36,436 bases of DNA from Candidatus Hydrogenedentes bacterium CG07_land_8_20_14_0_80_42_17 (GTDB lineage Bacteria > UBA8481): NCBI GenBank assembly GCA_002780065.1, contig PEWQ01000120.1, positions 1 to 36,436 of the forward strand, read 5' to 3'. Below the pieces are notes generated by a model. It saw only the letters and a program-made list of their open reading frames with translations. It searched no databases and was not told the DNA's origin. Below, piece after piece: positions 15,746-25,070 of this stretch. Position 1 is the first letter of the stretch; the number at the start of each line of letters is the position of its first letter. The position numbers were made by a program, and so were the translations under genes.

Positions 15746-17034
15746 CTTTTTCTCCTGCCGATATCTTTTCGATAATGCATTCCTTCGAATGTTATCATCG
15801 AAACACCATCATAAGCATTTTTTATGGCTTCTGAAAGAGTTTTACCTTTTCCTGAGACTGATAGAACTCTGCCGCCTGAAGCGACAATTCGATCTCCTTC
15901 GCGTTTCGCACCTGAAATAAAAACAAGCGGTTCGGCTCCGCAAATTTCTTTATTCCAATTTTCAATTTTGCAATTTTGTGTTAATCCTTTTATCTCGAAT
16001 CCGGTTTCGTAATTGCCGGGATATCCTTTCGATGCAAGCATTACGCATGCGCTTGCCACAGAAGATATTCCGAAGTGAACTGGCTCCAATCTGCCTTCTG
16101 CGGCGCACAAAAGCCCTTTTGAAAGATTGCCTGCTACTCTTGGAAGAATCGCCTGAGTTTCAGGATCTCCAAATCTCACGTTAAATTCTACCACGAAAGG
16201 TCTGCCGTCTTTAATCATCAACCCGACATAGATGACCCCGCGATAATCTATATTTTCTTTTTGAAGAGCTTCGGAAAGAGGAGCAAGTATTTCTTTTTTT
16301 ACTTTGGAAATGACTTCGTCCGTAACTGCATGAGCAGGGGAGACTGCGCCCATTCCACCTGTGTTTGGACCTTGGTCATTATCAAAGACTTGTTTGTGAT
16401 CTTCAGCGGAAGGAAGAATAACAAAATCCTTTCCGTCGAAGACAGCAAGTATTGACGCTTCAGTTCCTTCAAGAAATTTTTCAATGAGAACTTGCTTGCC
16501 TGATTCTCCAAAACTTTTTTTTATGAAGATAGTTGTAAGACTCGAAATAATTTCCTCGCGACTGCGAGCAATAGTCACGCCTTTTCCTGCGGCAAGACCG
16601 TCAACTTTGATTACTATTGGCGTCTCCGAATCATGTTTGAATTCCCGCGATTCTGCAATTGATACAGCTTCATCAAAACTTTTTGCAGTCGCCGCAGGTG
16701 CCGTCGGTATTCCGTATTTTAGCATGAGATTTTTTGCAAATACTTTACTGGCTTCGAGCATAGCACCTTTTTGACTCGGCCCGAATACGAGCAGTCCTTT
16801 TGCGCGCAGGCGGTCACCAAGTCCGTTTGCAAGCGGTGATTCAGGGCCGATTACAACGAGATTGGGTTTTAAAATCTCGGCGGCAATTTCAGGTGTTGCA
16901 TTTGTAATATTTTTACTCCAACGTTCAGTGCCGGCGTTGCCAGGAATCGTAAAGACTTCAGTGCCGTAATCAAGCGAGAGCCGCCATGCCAGAGCATCTT
17001 CACGTCCACCCTGCCCGACAACTAGAATCTTCAC
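15742..17034 (-). CDS. purD: Phosphoribosylamine-glycine ligase (GARS)
   Basis: 430 residues, ATP-grasp enzyme that joins phosphoribosylamine and glycine. Visible are the N-terminal ILVVGQGGREDALAWRL, KVDGLAAGKGVTIA, NTGGMGAVSP and the metal-binding EFNVRFGDPETQ. The start is GTG at 17034, sharing GTGA with the purB stop. Residues about 352-361 (QNCKIENWNK), between the conserved GFEIKGL and the following FISGAKREGD, form an extra loop of about ten residues compared with my memory of E. coli PurD. The DNA for this loop (15953-15980) resembles the AT-rich dispersed repeat module, so it looks like an in-frame insertion. Active-site segments are elsewhere and intact. Confidence 0.95.
   Translation of the reverse strand: MKILVVGQGGREDALAWRLSLDYGTEVFTIPGNAGTERWSKNITNATPEIAAEILKPNLVVIGPESPLANGLGDRLRAKGLLVFGPSQKGAMLEASKVFAKNLMLKYGIPTAPAATAKSFDEAVSIAESREFKHDSETPIVIKVDGLAAGKGVTIARSREEIISSLTTIFIKKSFGESGKQVLIEKFLEGTEASILAVFDGKDFVILPSAEDHKQVFDNDQGPNTGGMGAVSPAHAVTDEVISKVKKEILAPLSEALQKENIDYRGVIYVGLMIKDGRPFVVEFNVRFGDPETQAILPRVAGNLSKGLLCAAEGRLEPVHFGISSVASACVMLASKGYPGNYETGFEIKGLTQNCKIENWNKEICGAEPLVFISGAKREGDRIVASGGRVLSVSGKGKTLSEAIKNAYDGVSMITFEGMHYRKDIGRRKR
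15953..15980. repeat. Fragment of AT-rich repeat inside purD
   Basis: The minus-strand words GCAAAATTGAAAATTGG are closely similar to the GCAAATTGGAAAG and GCAAATTGAAAATT words at 11,780-11,805 and 23,885-23,915. It preserves the purD reading frame. Similarity is short and AT-rich, so chance cannot be excluded. Confidence 0.45.
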
Positions 17035-18335
17035 CTAATCAAACCAATCCTTCGGTAAATTTCTTCAATACTTTTTTTTAGCCAATCAAAGTTGAAAAGG
17101 TTATTCAGCTCGCTTTCAGAAATAGGAAGTTTACCTTCGGGAAAAGTAATCTCATTCAACCGCTCCGAAAGTGTTCCACCCTCATTCAATACTTTCATCG
17201 ATGCAGTTTGTATCCACTCATAAGCAATTTTTCTTTCGACTCCGCGCCGCATCAGTTCAGTGAGGATGCGTGAAGAGAATACAAGTTCATTACTTTTTTC
17301 AAGGTTCTTGCTGATACGTTCAGGAAAGACAGAGAGCCCATTTATTATTTGCGTCATTTTTTGAAGCATGTAGTCTATGAGAATAAACGAATCAGCTAGA
17401 ATAATTCGTTCTGCGGAAGAATGAGAAATATCACGTTCGTGCCACAATATTTGATTTTCAAAACCTGCACCCGCGTTGTTGCGGACGATTCGAGCGAGCC
17501 CCGAAATTCTTTCACAAAGAATTGGATTTCGTTTGTGAGGCATCGCAGAAGAGCCTTTCTGCCCCTTTCCGAACGGTTCTGCTGTTTCTCCGACTTCACT
17601 GCGCTGGAGGTGTCTGAACTCAACCGCAATTTTGTCGAGCGTCCCCGCAAGAATTGCGAGTGCGGACAGAAGCTCAGCATGAAGATCGCGCTGGATGACC
17701 TGCGTTGCCGTTCCCGCGCGTTTCAGCCCGAGAAACGAAAGAGCTCTGGCCTCCAATTCAGGAGTTGTTTCCGAATAGGTTCCTACGGCTCCGGAAAGCT
17801 TTCCGACAAGTATTCTCGATTTTGCGGAAAGAAGTCGTTCGCGATTGCGATTCATCTCATCCCACCACACAGCGAACTTCAATCCGAATATTGTCGGCTC
17901 GGCATGCATGCCGTGAGTTCTTCCAATGCAGATCAAATCTTTGTGAAGCAATGCGCGGTCACGAAGAGCGGACAAAAGTTTTTCTAAATCATTCTCAAGA
18001 ATTGCAAAAGCTTTTTTGAGGGTCAGAGCTTGCGCTGTGTCCACAACATCGGTTGAGGTTAAGCCGAGATGAATATATCGAGAAGCCGGACCGACTTTTT
18101 CTGCGAGCGATTCGAGGAATGCTATCATATCATGATTGGTAGTCTTTTCGATTTCACGAATACGTTTTACATCTATCGAAGCTTTTTTCTGAATTATCGA
18201 AAGCTCATTGCGAGGAATCAAAACGGCCTCAGCTAGAGCTTTGCAATGAGCAATTTCGACTTCAAGCCAACATTCAAATACCGCATCTTCATGCCATAAT
18301 TCGCCCATCTCAGGCATTGTGTATCTATCAATCAT
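17031..18335 (-). CDS. purB: Adenylosuccinate lyase
   Basis: 434 residues from the ATG at 18335, which shares ATGA with the purM stop and has AGGA six bases upstream; the protein then begins MIDRYTMPEMGELW, matching the family. It cleaves SAICAR to AICAR and adenylosuccinate to AMP. The fumarase/ASL superfamily signature GSSAMPHKRNPI is near residue 262, and the conserved GRTHGMHAEPTIFG and LTSTDVVDTA segments are present. Upstream ATG at 18353 would extend into purM by 22 bp and is less likely. Confidence 0.97.
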   Translation of the reverse strand: MIDRYTMPEMGELWHEDAVFECWLEVEIAHCKALAEAVLIPRNELSIIQKKASIDVKRIREIEKTTNHDMIAFLESLAEKVGPASRYIHLGLTSTDVVDTAQALTLKKAFAILENDLEKLLSALRDRALLHKDLICIGRTHGMHAEPTIFGLKFAVWWDEMNRNRERLLSAKSRILVGKLSGAVGTYSETTPELEARALSFLGLKRAGTATQVIQRDLHAELLSALAILAGTLDKIAVEFRHLQRSEVGETAEPFGKGQKGSSAMPHKRNPILCERISGLARIVRNNAGAGFENQILWHERDISHSSAERIILADSFILIDYMLQKMTQIINGLSVFPERISKNLEKSNELVFSSRILTELMRRGVERKIAYEWIQTASMKVLNEGGTLSERLNEITFPEGKLPISESELNNLFNFDWLKKSIEEIYRRIGLIR

Positions 18336-19306
18336 TTTCTTCCTATACTCCATTCGATACCGTTTCCGGATTTAACTTTTCCGATAATTCTAACAATTTC
18401 ACCGTGCGATTCCAGAAGGCTTGCGGCTCTTTCAACCGAAGATTCAGGCAGAACAAGAATCATTCCTATTCCGAGATTAAAAGTTTTCCTCATCTCTGCT
18501 TCTTCGATCTCTCCGAACTCTTGAATGAGTCTGAAGATTTCAGGAACGCTCCATGAATAACTGTCAATCTCTGCGCAAAGCCCTTTGGGAATTGCCCTGC
18601 AGAGGTTGCCCTCGATTCCTCCGCCAGTGATGTGCGCGATCGAGTGAATTTCCGTTTCAGCAATAGCATGGAGAACTGATTGAACATAAATTCTTGTCGG
18701 CGCCGCCAATAGATTTTGAATTGAGTCGGTCATTTTATCCGCCATTGCGGCGCGCGCAAGCGAATAGCCGTTGGAATGCAGACCTGACGAGCCGAGCCCT
18801 AAAAGAATATCTCCTTCTCTGACTTTGTGCGCACCGAGCCGCATTTCATCATCGACAATGCCGACTGCGAATCCGGCAAGATCGTAATCGCCTTCAGTGT
18901 AAATGCCGGGCATCTCGGCGGTTTCTCCTCCGAGCAGGCGGCAGTTTGAAATTTTGCAACCCGCAACGATGCCTTTTATTATCCTCTCGATTTTATTCGG
19001 ATCAATTTTTCCGGCCGCAATATAATCGAGGAAAAAGAGCGGCTTTGCTCCGGAGCAGAGCACATCATTCACATTCATTGCAACAAGATCAATACCGATG
19101 GTATCGACCAAATCCGCATCGAGCGCAATGCGGATTTTGGTGCCTACACCGTCGGCTCCGGCAACAAGAAGCGGCTTTTTGCATCCGGAAAGTTCGAGCG
19201 GAAAAAATCCGCCGAAATCTCCGATCTCAGGGACAATCTTCTTTATTCGGCTTACGACTTCATCTCCGCGTTCGATGCTCACTCCGCTCTTTTCATACGT
19301 AAGCAT
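18332..19306 (-). CDS. purM: Phosphoribosylformylglycinamidine cyclo-ligase (AIRS)
   Basis: 324 residues. Makes aminoimidazole ribonucleotide with ATP. Landmarks are the N-terminal YEKSGVSIERGDEVV, the GVGTKIRIALD nucleotide-site segment, VAMNVNDVLCSGAKPLFFLDY, LLGGETAEMPGIY and the C-terminal HITGGGIEGNL plus FNLGIGMILV. Its ATG shares one base with the purF stop (TAATG). The product is slightly shorter than the E. coli enzyme (345) but no domain is missing. Confidence 0.97.
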   Translation of the reverse strand: MLTYEKSGVSIERGDEVVSRIKKIVPEIGDFGGFFPLELSGCKKPLLVAGADGVGTKIRIALDADLVDTIGIDLVAMNVNDVLCSGAKPLFFLDYIAAGKIDPNKIERIIKGIVAGCKISNCRLLGGETAEMPGIYTEGDYDLAGFAVGIVDDEMRLGAHKVREGDILLGLGSSGLHSNGYSLARAAMADKMTDSIQNLLAAPTRIYVQSVLHAIAETEIHSIAHITGGGIEGNLCRAIPKGLCAEIDSYSWSVPEIFRLIQEFGEIEEAEMRKTFNLGIGMILVLPESSVERAASLLESHGEIVRIIGKVKSGNGIEWSIGRK

Positions 19307-20790
19307 TATTCATCATCCTCCCTTCGTGCATCAATTTTGCTTTCATCAGAAAACTCTACTGGATAGTTTCCGTCCATACATGCGGTGCAGTAGGAGCAAT
19401 TGCCTGTTATATCGAAGAGATCCTGAACCGAAAGAAATTCGAGCGAATTCACTCCGATCTCTTTTTTCATTTTATCAACTGTCAGGTTGTGAGCTATGAG
19501 CTGATCAATTGAAGGAGTATCGATTCCGTATCTGCACGGATGCGTCCAGGGCGGGCAGATGATGCGCATGTGGACTTCTTTTGCTCCGGCTTTTTTGATG
19601 AGTCTGACTATTTTTTTGCTTGTAGTTCCCCGTACGATTGAATCGTCGACGAGAACAACTCGTTTGCCTTTTAGGGTCGAAGCGACAGGGTTATATTTTA
19701 TTCTTGCTCCGAAATCTCTAATCTTCTGATCAGGCTCAATGAAAGTTCTCCCGATGTAATGAGATCGTATCAGCCCGAATGAAAATGGCAGTCCGGCTTT
19801 TTTTGCATAACCGAGCGCTGACGCGTTTGAGGAATCCGGAACAGAGATGACAACGTCTGCGTCGGCAGGGTGAGTCTCAGCAAGTTTTTCGCCGAGCTTA
19901 ACTCGGATTTCGTGGACCGAATTTCCAAAAATGAAACTGTCCGGCCGCGAGAAATAAATAAGTTCGAAGAGGCAGAGAGATTGATGCGCCGCCGGCGCGA
20001 GGAATCTGGAACGAAGTCCGCTTTCGTCAATAAAAATAATTTCGCCAGGTTCGACTTCACGAATAAATTCCGCTCCAACTAGATCGAATGCGCATGTTTC
20101 AGATGCGGCGATCCATCCTTCTCCGAGCTTTCCCAGAATTAGCGGCCTGAATCCGTTGGGATCGCGCGCAAGAATAATTTTGTTCTCACTCATCATGACT
20201 AAAGAAAATGCGCCTTTCACTATTGAAAGCGCGGAGATAAGCGCATCTTCAAAATTGCCGACATTACGCGCAAGAAGATGAAGAAGAACCTCAGTGTCCA
20301 CGCTTGTATGAAAGATAGCGCCTGTCCGTTCGAGGTTTTTTCGAAGCTCGAGCGCGTTGACGATGTTTCCGTTGTGAGCCACTGCGAGACTTCCTCTGCG
20401 GTAAACTATCTGCAGAGGCTGACTGTTTTCTATCGATGTGCCTCCTGACGTAGAATATCTGACGTGACCTATTGCGGAGTTGCCGGGCAGAATCTGAAAG
20501 TCGCTTTCTTCTCTGAATACTTCGTTGACAAGCCCCATTCCTTTTTTTATGCAGAGACGGCTTTCGTGAGAAGTGACAATGCCGGCGCTCTCCTGCCCGC
20601 GGTGCTGAAGAGCGTATAACGCGAGATACGCAATTTTAGAGGCGGAGGGAACATTATACAAAGCGACAACTCCGCATTCGTCTTTGGGAATTACATTCTT
20701 GCATTTTCTTTTCGATCGGTAGCCGCAGGCTTTAGCCTGCGTTTTTAACGCATGCTTATTATCTTCATTTGATTGAATCATCTTCTTCAT
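19306..20790 (-). CDS. purF: Amidophosphoribosyltransferase, B. subtilis type with Fe-S ligands
   Basis: 494 residues. Committed step of purine synthesis: PRPP plus glutamine to phosphoribosylamine. The nucleophile is the Cys of DECGVVALYN, about residue 39, normally exposed by removal of a propeptide. Here the N-terminal extension is about 38 residues, against 11 in B. subtilis, and its middle (about residues 11-26) is encoded by a palindromic repeat. The start at 20790 is fixed by ATGA overlap with purL, and no ATG, GTG or TTG lies between the repeat and the Cys codon. The PRPP loop is VVLVDDSIVRGTTS. Cysteines in ETCAFD, THPCRYGID and CSYCTACMDG match the four [4Fe-4S] ligands of the B. 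subtilis enzyme. Confidence 0.96.
   Translation of the reverse strand: MKKMIQSNEDNKHALKTQAKACGYRSKRKCKNVIPKDECGVVALYNVPSASKIAYLALYALQHRGQESAGIVTSHESRLCIKKGMGLVNEVFREESDFQILPGNSAIGHVRYSTSGGTSIENSQPLQIVYRRGSLAVAHNGNIVNALELRKNLERTGAIFHTSVDTEVLLHLLARNVGNFEDALISALSIVKGAFSLVMMSENKIILARDPNGFRPLILGKLGEGWIAASETCAFDLVGAEFIREVEPGEIIFIDESGLRSRFLAPAAHQSLCLFELIYFSRPDSFIFGNSVHEIRVKLGEKLAETHPADADVVISVPDSSNASALGYAKKAGLPFSFGLIRSHYIGRTFIEPDQKIRDFGARIKYNPVASTLKGKRVVLVDDSIVRGTTSKKIVRLIKKAGAKEVHMRIICPPWTHPCRYGIDTPSIDQLIAHNLTVDKMKKEIGVNSLEFLSVQDLFDITGNCSYCTACMDGNYPVEFSDESKIDARREDDE
20718..20758. repeat. Palindromic repeat inside the purF 5' coding region
   Basis: CGCAGGCT / AGCCTGCG with a 2-base loop at 20724-20741, followed on the plus strand by TTTTTAACGCATGCTTATTATC. 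The ATAAGCATGCGTT word is shared with copies near 2,470 and 11,915. The insertion keeps the frame and encodes HALKTQAKACGYR-like residues in the PurF leader peptide. Confidence 0.75.
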
Positions 20791-23057
20791 TTCGATCTCA
20801 CGTCAAAGAGCTGATACAGAGTATTAGACCATGCATTCTTAAGTTCGGCTAATTTAATTGAAATAGTTTTATCGAACGAAAGAACGAAACCTTCGAGCTC
20901 GCCGATTTTTCTCGCAGGAACTCCGGAACTAGAAGCTTTGTTAAGAAGCGCTTCGAGAGATTTTTCTTCACATGTCGCGAGAATGAGACCAGGAGCTTCT
21001 CCGAAGAGCGCGATATCTTTTCTGTTTGAAAAAGGCAGATTCAGTTTCATTCCAATTCCTCCTGCAATTGACATCTCTGCCGCGGCAACTGCAAGTCCGC
21101 CCTGCGAAACGTCGTTTGCTCCAAGAATAATTTCTTTTTCTATCATCTCAACCATAAATCTTTGCAGTCTCGATTCAAGAAGCAGATCCGGCATTTGAGG
21201 TCTGCCGGCCAGGCGGTTGTGAATTCTAAACAAATATTCAGACGCATCCAAAGTTGGATTAGCATCGCCGAGGAGAACAACGGATGAACCTCGAGCCGCG
21301 ATACCGATTGCGCGTTCGGGTCGGTCGATAATTCCGACCATGCCGATAACTACCGTTGGAAGAATCGGTATTCGCTCGCCTTTGAAATTCACGCTTTCAT
21401 TGTAGAGCGATACATTGCCTCCGGTGACCGGCGTATCGAAAGCTATGCATGCAGTTGAGATGCCTTCTACCGATTCTTTCATTTGCCAAAATATTTCCGG
21501 CTCGCGAGGATTCCCAAAATTCAGATTATTTGTAATTGCAACGGGACGCGCTCCTGAGCATGCAATGTTTCTGGCGGCTTCTGCTACAGCTTCTATAGCT
21601 CCGCGGCGCGGATCGAGGAATCCTGCTTTCGCGCACGAATCCGTCGTGACAGCAATGCCCTTAGACGAACCGTCGACAGTCATTACTGTGCTGGAACTGC
21701 CGATAGTTTTCAAGACAGTGGAAGTGCCGACCATGTGATCATACTGTTCGAAGACCCAAGCGCGCGAAGAAAGTTCCGGAGACGAAATTAAATCGAATAG
21801 AGTTTGATTTAAATTTGAGGGAACCGGTATCGATTCGACATCGAGCCTCCAGCGGTCTTTTAGATCACTCGGAGCTTTTCCCTCGAGAGAATAAATCGGA
21901 GATTCGTTGGAGATGCGAGCCGCAGGTATCTCGGCAAATATTTCTTCATCTTCATTTTGTTTTTTACTTTTGACAACCATCATTCCGTTGGAACTTATTT
22001 CGCCGAGAATTGTCGCGTTCAGTTCCCATTTCGAAAGAATTGCTTTTGCGCGATCAATATTCTCGGGCTTCACAACTGCGAGCATACGCTCTTGAGATTC
22101 AGAGAGCATGATTTCGTATGGCGTAATACCTTTTACGCGAAGCGGGACTTTATCAATATTGATCTCTATGCCCGTGCCGCCGCGCGCCGCCATCTCGCAT
22201 GAAGAGCAGGTAAGTCCTGCGGCGCCCATGTCTTGAATTGCGGATACTACGCCCTCTTCGATTAATTCCAGAGTCGCCTCCATGATTCTTTTTTCCATGA
22301 ACGGGTCGCCAATCTGAACGTTCGGCCTGCGGTCTTTTTCTTTCCCATCAAAAACATCGGACGCGAAAGTTGCTCCGTGAATGCCGTCGCGGCCAGTGGA
22401 ATTGCCGTAGTATAAAACCTGTTCGCCGGGGATTTGAGCTTTAGCGTTTGCGATTCGATTTCGTTTACCAATTCCAACTGCCATGACATTCACAAGACAG
22501 TTTTTTTGATATCGGGAATCGAAATGCAGTTCGCCCGCGACAGTCGGAATGCCGACACTATTTCCGTAATCAGAAATTCCTGCAATAACACCGCGCACAG
22601 TTCCTCTCAACGAATTTTTTTCCTGCTTCGAAAGCTTTTTTTTATCATTGATCGATGGATCACCAAAATGAAGCGAATCCAGAAGCGCTATAGGCCGTGC
22701 ACCCATTGTAAATATGTCTCTCAATATTCCACCGACGCCGGTTGCAGAGCCTTGATAAGGTTCGACCATTGAGGGATGATTGTGTGATTCTATTTTGAAA
22801 ACTATAGCAATATTTTCGTCGAGCGCGATTACACCGGCATTCTCGCCGGGGCCTTGAATTACTTGTTTGCCTTTGGTGGGAAGCTTTGCAAGAAGTGGTT
22901 TTGAACTTTTGTATGAGCAGTGTTCAGACCACATGACGGAGAATATTCCGTATTCAGTCCATGTAGGTTCTCTTCCGAGTATTTTTCTCGCGAGTTCAAT
23001 CTCTTCTGCTGTCATTCCAAGTTCAAGAGTTAATTTTTCATCGCTGATTACATTCAT
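20787..23057 (-). CDS. purL: Phosphoribosylformylglycinamidine synthase, small PurL subunit
   Basis: 756 residues, the small PurL that requires PurS and PurQ, both encoded just upstream. It makes FGAM from FGAR, ATP and ammonia supplied by PurQ. Conserved segments include [72 protein letters not shown] and FNNxNFGNP-like [10 protein letters not shown]. The start shares ATGA with the purQ stop and the end shares ATGA with the purF start, so the three are tightly coupled. No irregularity was seen. Confidence 0.98.
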   Translation of the reverse strand: MNVISDEKLTLELGMTAEEIELARKILGREPTWTEYGIFSVMWSEHCSYKSSKPLLAKLPTKGKQVIQGPGENAGVIALDENIAIVFKIESHNHPSMVEPYQGSATGVGGILRDIFTMGARPIALLDSLHFGDPSINDKKKLSKQEKNSLRGTVRGVIAGISDYGNSVGIPTVAGELHFDSRYQKNCLVNVMAVGIGKRNRIANAKAQIPGEQVLYYGNSTGRDGIHGATFASDVFDGKEKDRRPNVQIGDPFMEKRIMEATLELIEEGVVSAIQDMGAAGLTCSSCEMAARGGTGIEINIDKVPLRVKGITPYEIMLSESQERMLAVVKPENIDRAKAILSKWELNATILGEISSNGMMVVKSKKQNEDEEIFAEIPAARISNESPIYSLEGKAPSDLKDRWRLDVESIPVPSNLNQTLFDLISSPELSSRAWVFEQYDHMVGTSTVLKTIGSSSTVMTVDGSSKGIAVTTDSCAKAGFLDPRRGAIEAVAEAARNIACSGARPVAITNNLNFGNPREPEIFWQMKESVEGISTACIAFDTPVTGGNVSLYNESVNFKGERIPILPTVVIGMVGIIDRPERAIGIAARGSSVVLLGDANPTLDASEYLFRIHNRLAGRPQMPDLLLESRLQRFMVEMIEKEIILGANDVSQGGLAVAAAEMSIAGGIGMKLNLPFSNRKDIALFGEAPGLILATCEEKSLEALLNKASSSGVPARKIGELEGFVLSFDKTISIKLAELKNAWSNTLYQLFDVRSK

Positions 23058-23737
23058 TGTTTTGTCTCCAATGCATTTATCATCGATTCGAAGATGCTTC
23101 TTCCGTCAATACTTCCTGAAAGATAAGTGACTGAACGTTCGGGATGAGGCATCATTCCCATTACGTTGCCTGTATCGTTGATGATGCCTGCGATATTATT
23201 TATCGAGCCGTTGCAGTTCTCATTATCGGACGCGTATCTGAATACAATTCCGCCGCTGTCTTCGAGTTTTTTCAGTTCATTATTGTCAGCGTAATATCTG
23301 CCTTGTCCGTGCGCGATCGGTAGTGAAAGCTCTCGCTTGCATGCAGAGGTAAATGAAGTGTTAGTGCGTTCGCAGATCAGTTTAACATATTTGCATACGA
23401 ATTTAAGAGAGTTGTTTTTCAGGAGCGCTCCGGGCAGAAGTCCTGCTTCGACCAGAATTTGAAATCCGTTGCAGATTCCGATTACCAGTCCGCCTTTTCG
23501 CGCATATTCGATTACAGAGTTTACGATAGGTGAGAATCTCGCAATTGCGCCTGCACGCAGATAATCGCCATAAGAAAATCCGCCGGGTAGAATTACAGCT
23601 GAATATTTTTCGAGAGATGTCGACCGATGCCAAACTGATTCGGTGTTTATTCCCAGCGACTGAACAGCCTTTACGCAGTCTCGATCACAATTTGATCCGG
23701 GAAAAGTGACAACGGCAAAAATATTTTTTTTCTTCAT
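23054..23737 (-). CDS. purQ: Phosphoribosylformylglycinamidine synthase, glutaminase subunit PurQ
   Basis: 227 residues, a class I glutamine amidotransferase. [12 protein letters not shown] opens the protein, [17 protein letters not shown] and the nucleophile-elbow [19 protein letters not shown] (Cys near residue 94) follow, and the catalytic His-Glu pair is in MMPHPERSV. It feeds ammonia to PurL. The ATG at 23737 has no strong Shine-Dalgarno sequence (only GATGAAG nearby). It is separated from purS by a ~197-bp repeat-filled gap, the only large break in the purS-purD series, so translation coupling with purS is lost. Confidence 0.97.
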   Translation of the reverse strand: MKKKNIFAVVTFPGSNCDRDCVKAVQSLGINTESVWHRSTSLEKYSAVILPGGFSYGDYLRAGAIARFSPIVNSVIEYARKGGLVIGICNGFQILVEAGLLPGALLKNNSLKFVCKYVKLICERTNTSFTSACKRELSLPIAHGQGRYYADNNELKKLEDSGGIVFRYASDNENCNGSINNIAGIINDTGNVMGMMPHPERSVTYLSGSIDGRSIFESMINALETKQ

Positions 23738-23752
23738 GACAGCTTCATCTTT

Positions 23753-23956
23753 TTTTCATTTTTCAATTATTTCGCACTTTCTCTGACGCGTGGCGTCCAT
23801 TGACGCGTGGCGTCCATTGACGCGTGGCGTCCATTGACGCGGAGCGCCTGTGCCTCCATGACATCTCCCGTTATATTTGAAATTGCAAATTGGAAAGTGC
23901 AAATTGAAAATTTTATTTTTCCAATTTTCATTTTTCAATTATTTCGCACTTTCTCT
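23753..23956. repeat. Array plus AT-hairpin element bracketed by a 32-bp direct repeat, between purS and purQ
   Basis: A perfect 32-bp direct repeat occupies 23753-23784 and 23925-23956, offset 172 bp. Between lie three 17-bp units GACGCGTGGCGTCCATT (23785-23835), a partial fourth unit, the GTGCCTCCATGAC end and the AT-rich hairpin module also found at 11,760-11,830. The right copy of the direct repeat contains the last codons and stop of purS; the left copy repeats them just ahead of purQ. Confidence 0.85.
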
Positions 23957-24195
23957 GGTAGAGGAGTTAGGGCTTGTATTGAAAAAGTTTCGACGAGCGG
24001 GTTTGACAGCAATTTGTTCGCAATCTCATTCAAACGACCTGAATCCTCTCCATTATTGATTTCGACAAGAAATGACTTTCCTGCTCGAATAGAAGCAATT
24101 TCTTTAAATCCCAGCGAATGCGCGGCATCGAGAATTACCTCGCCTTGCGGATCGAGAACTTCATCCTTCGGAAGAATGATTACGAGATATTTCAT
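23935..24195 (-). CDS. purS: Phosphoribosylformylglycinamidine synthase subunit PurS
   Basis: 86 residues from the ATG at 24195, which shares ATGA with the purC stop; the longer open frame inside purC is not used. MKYLVIILPKDEVLDPQGEVI and LGFKEIASIRAGKSFLVEI are typical of PurS, the small subunit that bridges PurL and PurQ. The C-terminal residues NPLVETFSI are conserved. The last dozen residues (QALTPLPEKVRNN) run into sequence that is duplicated ahead of purQ, so the end of the gene lies at the edge of a repeat element. Confidence 0.92.
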   Translation of the reverse strand: MKYLVIILPKDEVLDPQGEVILDAAHSLGFKEIASIRAGKSFLVEINNGEDSGRLNEIANKLLSNPLVETFSIQALTPLPEKVRNN

Positions 24196-25070
24196 AGCGA
24201 CGGCTCCTTTTTTGTGATGAGTCGAAATGCTGTTTTGTAGCGTTCTAGTGTCCCTTGAATAATTTTTTGCGGAAGTTTTGGCGCTGGAGGTTCTTTGTTC
24301 CATCCGGACTCTTCCAGAAAGTCGCGCAGGAACTGCTTGTCAAATGGATTTTGAGTCCTTCCAGGCCTGTATTCGGATTTGAACCAATATCTCGATGAGT
24401 CAGGTGTCAGAACTTCATCGATTAAAATAATTTCGTTGTTTTTGTCGAACCCAAATTCGAATTTTGTATCTGCAAGAATAAGCCCGCGTTCCAAAAGAAA
24501 TTTTGCGGCGGACAAATAAAGTTTTATTGACAAATCTTTCAGCTTTCCTGCAAATTCAGTTCCGATTTTGTTGGACATCTCGTTGAATGAAATATTTTCA
24601 TCATGACCGCTCTCTGCTTTTGTCGCCGGCGTGAATATCGGCTCGGATAATTTTCCTGATTCCTTCAATCCCTTGGGCAGAATTGTTTTATTCACTGTCC
24701 CAAAATTTTTGTATTCTTTCCATGCGGAGCCTGCAAGGTATCCCCGCACTACGCATTCGAAATCGATTCTTTTCGCTTCCATGACCATCATTGATCTGCC
24801 TGCGAGTTCTTCAGTGTGCTCGCAAAAAGGCGAAGGATATTTTCTTGGATCGGTTTCGATTAAATGATTCGGCATGATGTTAGAAAATCCTGGAGCGTTA
24901 AGAAACCAAAATACCGAGAGCTGTGAAAGGATTTTTCCTTTTCCGGGAATCGGTTCGGAAAATACTACGTCGAATGCGCTTATTCGGTCTGAAGCGTTAA
25001 TGATCAGCTTATCACCGAGAACATAAACGTCGCGGACTTTGCCTCGATAATTCGGAGCTGGAAGAGTCAT
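24192..25070 (-). CDS. purC: SAICAR synthetase
   Basis: 292 residues, closer to the longer yeast-like SAICAR synthetases than to the ~240-residue E. coli type. It ligates aspartate to CAIR. Conserved features are YRGKVRDVYVLGDKLIINASDRISAFDVV at the N-terminus, VVRGYLAGSAWKEY near residue 110, ILADTKFEFGFD near 198 and IDEVLTPDSSRYW near 215. The start shares ATGA with the purE stop, and the end shares ATGA with the purS start. Confidence 0.97.
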   Translation of the reverse strand: MTLPAPNYRGKVRDVYVLGDKLIINASDRISAFDVVFSEPIPGKGKILSQLSVFWFLNAPGFSNIMPNHLIETDPRKYPSPFCEHTEELAGRSMMVMEAKRIDFECVVRGYLAGSAWKEYKNFGTVNKTILPKGLKESGKLSEPIFTPATKAESGHDENISFNEMSNKIGTEFAGKLKDLSIKLYLSAAKFLLERGLILADTKFEFGFDKNNEIILIDEVLTPDSSRYWFKSEYRPGRTQNPFDKQFLRDFLEESGWNKEPPAPKLPQKIIQGTLERYKTAFRLITKKEPSL

